A DNA stretch of 64,000 bases from positions 87,954-151,953 of the forward strand of contig JAHBZS010000007.1 in NCBI GenBank assembly GCA_019635285.1. The letters run 5' to 3'. A program made the translations under genes and the position numbers. Below are positions 48,032 through 55,107 of the stretch, piece after piece. This stretch comes from Rubrivivax sp. Lineage in GTDB: Bacteria > Pseudomonadota > Gammaproteobacteria > Burkholderiales > Burkholderiaceae_C. How positions within the stretch are numbered: the stretch's first letter is position 1; each line of letters begins with the position of its first letter. The notes beneath the pieces are model-generated. The model did not search any database. It saw nothing but the letters and a program-made list of their open reading frames with translations, and was not told the DNA's origin.

Positions 48032-49198
48032 ATGCCAAGCTTCATGAAGGTGGGCGATGTCCCGCGCAAGCGCTTCTCGCAGTTCCGCCGGGAAGACGGG
48101 TCCTTGTACAGCACCGAGGTGATGGGGCTCGAGGGCTTCAGCTCGGACTTCTCGCTGCTGCACCATCGCCATGCACCCTCGTCGATCGTCGCCTGCGAAA
48201 GCGTGGGCAGCGCGCAGGCAGAGCTGATCGACAACCATCCGCTGCTGCCCCGCCTGTGGCACACGGGGCGCATCGAGACGGCGGGCGATACGGTGTCGGG
48301 CCGCTTCATGCTGTGCGCCAACGCCGACGTGGTGGCCAGCTTCGTGACGGCCAGCGCGCCGTCGCCCCTGTACCGCAATGCGGCCGCCGATGAGCTGTTC
48401 TTCGTGCACGAGGGCCAGGCGCGGCTGGAGACGATCTTCGGCACGCTGCAAGCCGGCCCCGGCGACTACGTGCTGCTGCCCAAGGGCGTGACGCACCGCT
48501 GGCTGCCGGCGCCGAGCCTGCGCGCGCTGGTCTTCGAGACCTCCGGCCATGTCAAGGTGCCGTCGCGCTACCTGTCCGCCCATGGGCAGTTCCTGCAGAC
48601 CGCGCCCTTCAGCGAACTGGATCTGCGCGTGCCTTCCGGGCCGCTGCTGATGGACGGCGAGGGCGTGGACGTGCTGGTGCGCACGGCCGCCGGCCTGACG
48701 CGCTATACCTTCGAGCGCCATCCCTTCGACGTGGTCGGCTGGTTCGGCTGCAACTATCCCTTCGCCTTCAACATCGCCGACTTCTCGCCGATCACCGGCA
48801 GCTTCCACCGGCCGCCGCCGGTGCACCAGGTGTTCGAGGCGCCGAACATGGTGTTCTGCAACTTCGTGCCGCGCATGCTCGACTACGACAGCCGGGCCAT
48901 GCCGATTCCGTCGTTCCACTCGAACGTCGACTCCGACGAGTTCATCTTCTACGCCGAGGGCAACTTTTTCTCGCGGCGCGGCTCGGGCATCGAGCGCGGC
49001 TCGGTCAGCTTGCATCCGGCGGGCCACGTGCACGGGCCGCACCCCGGCAGCACCGACAAGGCTGCCGAGCGCGTGGGCCAGCGCACCGAAGAAGTGGCCA
49101 TCATGCTCGACACCTTCAGGCCGCTGCGCCTGGCCTCGCGCGCGGCCAGCGTCGAGCAGGCCGGCTACCTGCATTCGTGGACGGCCCGCGCCGTCTGA
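48032..49198 (+). CDS. Homogentisate 1,2-dioxygenase-like ring-cleavage enzyme
   Basis: Double-cupin protein of 388 residues, shorter than classical HmgA (about 430-440). The C-terminal cupin carries likely Fe(II) ligands His296, Glu303 and His334 in FHSNVDSDE and GHVHGPHPG, as in homogentisate dioxygenases. It should open a hydroquinone-type ring with O2. I chose the ATG at 48032, preceded by GGGAG. No maleylacetoacetate isomerase or fumarylacetoacetase gene is nearby, so the substrate may not be homogentisate. Confidence 0.85.
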   Translation: MPSFMKVGDVPRKRFSQFRREDGSLYSTEVMGLEGFSSDFSLLHHRHAPSSIVACESVGSAQAELIDNHPLLPRLWHTGRIETAGDTVSGRFMLCANADVVASFVTASAPSPLYRNAAADELFFVHEGQARLETIFGTLQAGPGDYVLLPKGVTHRWLPAPSLRALVFETSGHVKVPSRYLSAHGQFLQTAPFSELDLRVPSGPLLMDGEGVDVLVRTAAGLTRYTFERHPFDVVGWFGCNYPFAFNIADFSPITGSFHRPPPVHQVFEAPNMVFCNFVPRMLDYDSRAMPIPSFHSNVDSDEFIFYAEGNFFSRRGSGIERGSVSLHPAGHVHGPHPGSTDKAAERVGQRTEEVAIMLDTFRPLRLASRAASVEQAGYLHSWTARAV

Positions 49199-49232
49199 AC
49201 CCGTTGCCCCGTCTACCTGCAATTCCGATCTC

Positions 49233-50414
49233 ATGAGCACTGCCTCCCCGATGCTCACCGCCCCAGCCGGCGAACGCGAACTTCTGGCGGTGCGCATGCA
49301 GCCGCTGGCCGCCGGCGACGCAGCTCGCCTGAACCAGCAGTCGGGTGTCGCCCGGCGGGCCGGCCTGCTGTGGTGCACCCGGCATCGCGCCGCCGAAAAA
49401 TCCGATACGGTGTTCGTGTTCGTGCACCCTTCGTCGAACTTCATGGCGCACTATGCGCTGGCAACGATGTCGCAGCTGGGGGTCGACGCCGTGGGCATGT
49501 CCACACGGTACATCAACAACGAGTCGACGCTGCTGCTCGAGGACTGCGTGGTCGACATCGGCTCGGTGCTGCTGACTCTGCGCGAGGAGGGCTACCGGCG
49601 CATCGTGCTCGTCGGCAACTCCGGCGGCGGCGGGCTGGTGGCGCTGTACCAGAACCAGGCCGAGCATCCTTCGATCCGGTCCGCGCCCTGCGGCGCCGGC
49701 CCTGATCTCACCCAGGCGCGCCTGCCGGCCGCCGATGCGCTGGTCATGCTGATGGCGCATCCCGGCCGCAACACGGTGCTGACCGAGAAGCTCGACCCCT
49801 CGCTGCTGGACGAGTTCGACCCGTTCCGGCGCGATGCGTCGCTGGACATGTTCGACCCGCGCAACGGGCCGCCCTACACGCCGGAGTTTTTGCAGCGCTA
49901 CCGCGCCGCGCAGATCGCGCGCAACGAACGCATCACCGACTGGGCCCTGGAGCGGCTGGCGTTTCTGCGCCAGCACACCGGCGAGCGCGTGCATGACCTG
50001 CCGTTCGTGGTGCACGGCACGATGGCCGACCCGCGCAACCTGGACCTGAGCCTGGAGCCTTCGGATCGCAAGGCATCCACGCAATGGGGCGAGCCCTATG
50101 TGGCCAACCTGATCCCGGCGTCGATCGGCCACTACACCAGCCTGCGCTCCTGGCTGTCGCAGTGGAGCATGCGCTGCTCCCACGGCAACGGGCCGAAGCG
50201 GCTGGAGTCCGTCTCGGTGCCGGTGCACGTCATCTACGGCACGGCCGACCCGGGCTGCTACCCCAGCTATGCGCAGTCGCTGTACGACGGCGTCAGGCAC
50301 GATCGCCGCCGCATCACCGGCATTGCGCGCGCCGGCCACTACCTCGATGGCCAGCCGGAGGAGAAGCTGATCGCCTGCCGCACGATGGTGGACTGGGCCC
50401 GCTCCTTGCCTTGA
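49233..50414 (+). CDS. Alpha/beta hydrolase
   Basis: Hydrolase of 393 residues with a nucleophile elbow GNSGGGG near residue 130, an early FVHPSSNF oxyanion segment and a late VIYGTADPGCY acidic loop with GHYLDG for the catalytic His. It begins 34 bases after the dioxygenase-like gene. In that position it could hydrolyse a ring-cleavage product or an ester or CoA intermediate. Substrate unknown. Confidence 0.85.
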   Translation: MSTASPMLTAPAGERELLAVRMQPLAAGDAARLNQQSGVARRAGLLWCTRHRAAEKSDTVFVFVHPSSNFMAHYALATMSQLGVDAVGMSTRYINNESTLLLEDCVVDIGSVLLTLREEGYRRIVLVGNSGGGGLVALYQNQAEHPSIRSAPCGAGPDLTQARLPAADALVMLMAHPGRNTVLTEKLDPSLLDEFDPFRRDASLDMFDPRNGPPYTPEFLQRYRAAQIARNERITDWALERLAFLRQHTGERVHDLPFVVHGTMADPRNLDLSLEPSDRKASTQWGEPYVANLIPASIGHYTSLRSWLSQWSMRCSHGNGPKRLESVSVPVHVIYGTADPGCYPSYAQSLYDGVRHDRRRITGIARAGHYLDGQPEEKLIACRTMVDWARSLP

Positions 50415-50496
50415 ACGCATCGCGGCGCCGCAGCCTTCGGCCGGCGCCATCGTCAACCCTCATTCGCCTCTCTCACCTCAACCCGGAGACTTGACC

Positions 50497-51501
50497 GTGA
50501 AAGCCCTCGTACTCAGACAACATGGTGGCCTCGAGCAACTCGAGGTCGTCGCCGACCATCCGCGCCCCGCGGTGACCGAAGGGCACGTCGTGATCCGGGT
50601 CCGCGCCTCGTCCTTCAACTACCACGACGTGTTCACCGTGCGTGGCATGCCGGGCATCAAGGTGCCGCTGCCGGTGGTCATCGGCCTGGACATGGCCGGC
50701 GAGATCGTCGAGGTCGGCGCGAATGTCACCGGCTGGCAGGCCGGCGACCGCGTGTTGGTGAATCCGCTGAACAAGAAGAAGGGCCTGATGGGCGAGATGA
50801 TGGACGGCGGCATGGCGGAGTACTGCCTGGTCTCGGCCGAACAGCTGATCCGCATGCCCGACGGCGTGAGCTTCGAGGAGGCGGCTGCGCTGCCGGTGGC
50901 CTACGGCACCGCGCACCGCATGCTCATCACCCACAACACCATCAAGAAGGGCGACCGCGTGCTGGTGCTGGGCGCCAGCGGCGGCGTGGGCACCGGCTGC
51001 GTGATCCTGGCCAAGATGCTCGGTGCCGAGGTGATCGCCTGCGCCGGCAGCGCGGAGAAGCTCGAGCGCCTGAAGGCGCTGGGCGCCGACCACGTGCTGG
51101 ACTACAAGACGACGGACTTCTCCAAGTGGGCCGTCGAAAAATACGGCAAGCCGCAGCGCCGCACCTACGAAGGGGGCGTCGACGTGGTCATCAACTTCAC
51201 CGGCGGCGACACCTGGGTGCCTTCGCTGCGCTGTCTGAAGCGCGGCGGCTCGCTGCTGGTGTGCGGCGCGACCGCCGGCCACGATCCGAAGGAAGATCTG
51301 CGCTACATCTGGAGCTTCGAGCTGAAGGTCATCGGCTCGAACAGCTTCTACGACGACGACCTGGCCGCGTTGATGGGCATGATCGCGAACGGCCGCATCA
51401 AGCCGGTCATCGACAAGGTGCTGCCGCTGGAGCAGGCGGCCGAAGGGCTGCGCCTGATCCAGGACCGCGAGGTCATGGGCAAGGTCATCGTCACGCCCTG
51501 A
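50497..51501 (+). CDS. Zinc-type/quinone oxidoreductase family (MDR) dehydrogenase
   Basis: Medium-chain dehydrogenase/reductase of 334 residues. The N-terminus MKALVLRQHGG, the domain segment GLDMAGEIVEVG and a Rossmann motif VLGASGGVGTGC are typical. NAD(P)H-dependent oxidation or reduction of a carbonyl or enoyl group is expected. I chose the GTG at 50497 because GGAG ends 9 bases before it (50484-50487); a TTG two codons earlier would be only 3 bases from that site. It is part of the plus arm of the catabolic island. Confidence 0.88.
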   Translation: MKALVLRQHGGLEQLEVVADHPRPAVTEGHVVIRVRASSFNYHDVFTVRGMPGIKVPLPVVIGLDMAGEIVEVGANVTGWQAGDRVLVNPLNKKKGLMGEMMDGGMAEYCLVSAEQLIRMPDGVSFEEAAALPVAYGTAHRMLITHNTIKKGDRVLVLGASGGVGTGCVILAKMLGAEVIACAGSAEKLERLKALGADHVLDYKTTDFSKWAVEKYGKPQRRTYEGGVDVVINFTGGDTWVPSLRCLKRGGSLLVCGATAGHDPKEDLRYIWSFELKVIGSNSFYDDDLAALMGMIANGRIKPVIDKVLPLEQAAEGLRLIQDREVMGKVIVTP

Positions 51502-51534
51502 GCCAGCCTCTGCAACAAGACACACGGAGCATCC

Positions 51535-51957
51535 ATGGAAAGCCTACCTTCCGTCGACAGCGTTCAAGCCCTGCTGACGCGCGGCCCGTTTCACCAATGG
51601 CTCGGGCTGCAGGTGCTGCGCGTCGGCGACGGCGAGATCGACATCAAGGCCACGTGGCGGCCGGAATGGGTGGTCAACCCGGACGCCGGCTACACGCACG
51701 GCGGCATCCTCGCGGCCTTGATCGACCTGTGTGCGGACTGGGCCCTGGTGTCCACCACCGGACGCGGCGTGCCGACCATCGACATGCGCGTGGACTACCA
51801 CCGCGCGGCGATGAAGGGCGACATCGTCTGCAAGGGCAAGGTGGTCAAGGGCGGCAAGCAGTTCTCGGTCTGCGAGGCGTCGCTGTTCAACGAGCAGGGC
51901 CAGCTGCTGGCCAGCGGCCGGGGCGTCTACGCCATGCCCGCGCCGAAGAGCGCCTGA
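51535..51957 (+). CDS. PaaI-type hotdog thioesterase
   Basis: Hotdog-fold acyl-CoA thioesterase of 140 residues. The PaaI signature GYTHGGILAALIDLCADWAL is present, with the helix carrying the family's acidic residue, followed by DMRVDYHRAA and CEASLFNEQGQLLASGRG. It should hydrolyse an aryl- or acyl-CoA, releasing CoA from dead-end or product thioesters. It lies 33 bases after the MDR gene with CGGAG upstream, and the VOC gene follows by 6 bases. Confidence 0.9.
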   Translation: MESLPSVDSVQALLTRGPFHQWLGLQVLRVGDGEIDIKATWRPEWVVNPDAGYTHGGILAALIDLCADWALVSTTGRGVPTIDMRVDYHRAAMKGDIVCKGKVVKGGKQFSVCEASLFNEQGQLLASGRGVYAMPAPKSA

Positions 51958-51963
51958 GCGGCC

Positions 51964-52836
51964 ATGGCGGTGCGCGTCGACCATGCGGTGATCAACGTCC
52001 TGACCGGGATGGATGCCGCGGTCGAGCGCTTCCGCGCGCTGGGCTTCGCGCCGACGCCGCGCGGCTACCACTCGCTGGGTTCGATCAATCACCTGATGAT
52101 GTTCGAGCGCGACTACCTTGAACTCGTCGGCATCGAGCCGGGTGCGACGAAGGTCCGCGAGGAGGTGGCATCCGCGCCGATCGGCCTCAACGGCCTGGTC
52201 TTTGCAACCGACGACGCGCGGGCGCTGCATCGCCGACTGCGCGCGCAGGGCGTGCCGGTGCTCGACCCGGTGGACTTCTCGCGACCGGTCATGGTCGACG
52301 GCGTCGAGCGTGAGGCCGCGTTCACCACGGTGCGCGTGCACCCCGACTACGTGCCCGGCGGCCGCGTGTACTACTGCGAGCACAAGACGCCCGAGCTGGT
52401 GTGGCGCCCCGAATGGCTGGCGCAGCGCAACGGCAGCGACGGGCTCGCCGAGTTCGTCGTCGTGGCGCAGGATCTGCCCACGCAGGCCGAGCGCTACGCC
52501 CGCTTGCTCGACGGCGCCGTCTTCGTGCCGGCGGCCGGGGAGGGCGAGGTGTTCGCGGCGTGGGACGGCTTCCGCCTCAGCCTGATGAGCCGCGAGCGGT
52601 ATGACGCGCGCTACGGGACAGCCGGCTGCGCGCGTGCCGCGCGCGACGGGGACTGCATGGGCGCGCTGGCGCTGCGCACGCACTCCCTGGCGGCGGCCCG
52701 TGCGTGCCTGGCCGACGATCTTCGCGCCGGCCGCGCCGTCGATCACGGCGATCGCCTCACCGTCGCGGCCGCCGGACTGTGGGACTGCGTCCTGGAGTTC
52801 GTCGGCCCCCGCCCGGGCGCCAGCGACCGCGCCTGA
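51964..52836 (+). CDS. VOC-family (glyoxalase-like) protein
   Basis: Vicinal-oxygen-chelate protein of 290 residues with a clear N-terminal Glyoxalase_3-like half: VDHAVINVLTGMDAAVERF, SINHLMMFERDYLELVGIEPG and VYYCEHKTPELVW. The second half (FVVVAQDLPTQAERYARLLDG) is a diverged repeat. The family covers metal-dependent dioxygenases, isomerases and lyases. Its place between the thioesterase and acyl-CoA synthetase points to a catabolic step; the reaction is unknown. Confidence 0.85.
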   Translation: MAVRVDHAVINVLTGMDAAVERFRALGFAPTPRGYHSLGSINHLMMFERDYLELVGIEPGATKVREEVASAPIGLNGLVFATDDARALHRRLRAQGVPVLDPVDFSRPVMVDGVEREAAFTTVRVHPDYVPGGRVYYCEHKTPELVWRPEWLAQRNGSDGLAEFVVVAQDLPTQAERYARLLDGAVFVPAAGEGEVFAAWDGFRLSLMSRERYDARYGTAGCARAARDGDCMGALALRTHSLAAARACLADDLRAGRAVDHGDRLTVAAAGLWDCVLEFVGPRPGASDRA

Positions 52837-52857
52837 TCCTTGCCGTCAAAGCACGCG

Positions 52858-54381
52858 ATGAAGACCCTGAGCAATCTCGGCGACCTGATCGACCCGGCCG
52901 CGACGGCAGACCGGCTGGCCTTGATCGACCTGGGCGGCGAAAGCGGTCCGCGGCAGCTGAGCTACGCCGAGTTTGCCGCGTCCATCCGCGCGGCGGCGCG
53001 GGCCCTGAGCCGCCAAGGGCTGCAGCGCGGCGAGCGCATTGCCATCCTGTCGGCCAACCGCAGCGAATACCTGGTGGCCTACCTGGGCGCGATGCAGGCG
53101 GGCTTCGTGCCGGTGCCGGTGAACCATCGTTTCCCGCGCGAACTCAGCGACTTCGTGATCCACGACGCAGGCGCGCGCTTGCTCTTCTGCGACGCCGAAC
53201 GCCTGGCGGCCCGCCCGCCCGGGATGCCGACGGTGGTCTTCGGCACGGCGCCGCAGGAGTTGCCGGCGGGCGCCACGCCCTTTGCCGACTTTCTCGACCC
53301 CGGGCCCTTCGAGCCGGTGCTGCCGGCGCCCGACGAGCCGGCGATGTTCCTCTATACCTCGGGTTCGACCGGGCGACCCAAGGGCGTGGTGCTGTCGCAC
53401 CAGAGCCACCTGTGGGTCGTCGAGGCGCGGCGCCGCGCGCAGGACGTGTCCGGCCACCGCTTCCTGATCGCGGCCCCGCTGTATCACATGAACGCGCTCG
53501 GCCTGAGCAAGCTGGCCATCGCCTCGGGCGCCACCATCGTGCTGATGCCGCAGTTCAGCAGCCTGGGCTACATCGACGCGATCGCGCGCTACCGCTGCAC
53601 CTCGCTGACGGCCGTGCCGCCGATGGTGGCGATGATGCTGCGCGAGCGCGAGGCGCTGGCCCGCACCGACCTGTCCTCGGTGGCGTTTCTGCGCATGGGC
53701 TCGGCGCCGGTCAGCCCGAGCCTGCTCGAGGAGATTCACAAGGCGCTGCCGCAGGCGGTGGTGCTCAACGCCTACGGCTCCACCGAGGCCGGCCCGGTGA
53801 TCTTCGGCCGCCATCCGCAGGGGCTGCCGCAGCCGCCGCTGTCGGTCGGCTACCCCCATCCCGAGGTGCGCCTGCGGCTGGTGGACGGCGACGACCTGGA
53901 CGCCCGGCAGGGCGTGCTGCAGTTGCGCTCGCCCGGGGTGATGCTGGGCTACCACAACCGGCCGGAGATCCGCATGCCCTTCACCGACGACGGCTACTTC
54001 GTCAGCGGCGACGTGTTCCGGCGCGACGACGACGGCTTCCACTACTTCGTCGGCCGCACCGACGACATGTTCGTCTGCGGCGGCGAGAACATCTACCCCG
54101 GCGAAGTCGAGAAGCTGCTGGAAAGCCATCCCGACATCGCGCAGGCCTGCGTGGTGCCGATCGAGGACGACATCAAGGGCGCCAAGCCGGTGGCCTTCTG
54201 CGTGCTGCGCGAAGGGCGTGCGTCGAGCGCCGAGGACATCAAGCGCTACACGCTGGCGCACGCGCCGGCCTACCGCCATCCGCGCTTCGTCTGGTTCGAG
54301 GAGCGGCTGCCGCTGGCCGCCACCAACAAGATCGACCGCAAGCTGTTGCAGGACATGGCACGGCAGCGCACGCAGCTATGA
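52858..54381 (+). CDS. Acyl-CoA synthetase (AMP-forming, ANL family)
   Basis: ANL adenylating enzyme of 507 residues. The phosphate loop is LYTSGSTGRPKG, the A5 motif NAYGSTEAGP, the hinge region FVGRTDDMFVCGGENIYPGE, and the C-terminal catalytic Lys lies in NKIDRKLL. It activates a carboxylic acid, probably the aromatic substrate or a cleavage product, to its CoA ester. I chose the ATG at 52858; a TTG six codons earlier is possible. The stop overlaps the regulator start (ATGA). Confidence 0.9.
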   Translation: MKTLSNLGDLIDPAATADRLALIDLGGESGPRQLSYAEFAASIRAAARALSRQGLQRGERIAILSANRSEYLVAYLGAMQAGFVPVPVNHRFPRELSDFVIHDAGARLLFCDAERLAARPPGMPTVVFGTAPQELPAGATPFADFLDPGPFEPVLPAPDEPAMFLYTSGSTGRPKGVVLSHQSHLWVVEARRRAQDVSGHRFLIAAPLYHMNALGLSKLAIASGATIVLMPQFSSLGYIDAIARYRCTSLTAVPPMVAMMLREREALARTDLSSVAFLRMGSAPVSPSLLEEIHKALPQAVVLNAYGSTEAGPVIFGRHPQGLPQPPLSVGYPHPEVRLRLVDGDDLDARQGVLQLRSPGVMLGYHNRPEIRMPFTDDGYFVSGDVFRRDDDGFHYFVGRTDDMFVCGGENIYPGEVEKLLESHPDIAQACVVPIEDDIKGAKPVAFCVLREGRASSAEDIKRYTLAHAPAYRHPRFVWFEERLPLAATNKIDRKLLQDMARQRTQL

Positions 54382-54932
54382 TCGCGCCGCCGTTCGGCAG
54401 CGACAGGATCGCCACCTTGGATGACATCGATCGCCGGATTCTCGAACTGCTCCAGCAGGACGCCAGCCTGCCGGTGAGCGAGATCGCCGCGCGGGTGGGG
54501 CTGTCGACCACGCCGTGCTGGAAGCGCATCCACAAGCTCAAGGAAGACGGCGTCATCGCCGGGCAGGTCGTGCTCTGCGACCCGGACAAGCTCGAACTGG
54601 GCACGACGGTCTTCGTCGAGGTCTCGACCAACCAGCACAACGAAACCTGGCTGGCCAGCTTCGCCAAGGCCGTGCAGTCCATTCCGGAGATCGTCGAGGT
54701 CTATCGCATGAGCGGTGACGTCGACTACCTGCTGCGCGTCGTCGTCAGGGACATCAAGGGCTACGACGCGGTCTACAAGCGTCTGATCAAGGCCTGCGAG
54801 CTCCATGACGTGAGTTCCAGCTTCGCGATGGAGCGCATCAAGTACTCCACGGCGCTGCCCATGCGCCTGTCGCCGGCCGAGCCCGAAGCTGCGCCTGCGC
54901 CGGCACGCCGGCGCACCGGCGCCGCGCGCTGA
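54378..54932 (+). CDS. Lrp/AsnC-family transcriptional regulator
   Basis: Regulator of 184 residues. The N-terminal helix-turn-helix is DDIDRRILELLQQDASLPVS followed by RVGLSTTPCWKRIHKL; the C-terminal RAM ligand domain has VEVYRMSGDVDYLLRVV. A basic/Pro-Ala tail extends the protein beyond the usual length (about 150-165). The start overlaps the acyl-CoA synthetase stop (54378-54381), so it is the last gene of the plus arm and the obvious local candidate to control the island. Its inducer is unknown. Confidence 0.93.
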   Translation: MIAPPFGSDRIATLDDIDRRILELLQQDASLPVSEIAARVGLSTTPCWKRIHKLKEDGVIAGQVVLCDPDKLELGTTVFVEVSTNQHNETWLASFAKAVQSIPEIVEVYRMSGDVDYLLRVVVRDIKGYDAVYKRLIKACELHDVSSSFAMERIKYSTALPMRLSPAEPEAAPAPARRRTGAAR

Positions 54933-55016
54933 TTTCCCGATCCACTTTTTCAGCGGTTGCACAACGGCCCCAGGCCCGGTGCCTGGAGCTGCTGCATTCC
55001 AATGACTGACGAAGGA

Positions 55017-55050
55017 TTGCAACATTTTTTCTTTGAATCTGTACAATGTA
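55017..55050 (+). promoter_or_regulatory. Candidate promoter and palindrome upstream of the desulfurase fusion
   Basis: TTGCAA (55017-55022) and TACAAT (55042-55047), 19 bases apart, form a plausible sigma-70 promoter in an A+T-rich gap. The -10 overlaps the palindrome TACA-A-TGTA (55042-55050), which resembles TACATTTGTA in the divergent 47.9-kb region. A TTGAATCTG direct repeat lies at 55033-55041 and 55071-55079. Confidence 0.45.
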
Positions 55051-55107
55051 GATCAAGGTACTATCTTTTGTTGAATCTGAGGTACGCAAAACCTGCTTGA
55101 CGCGGCC

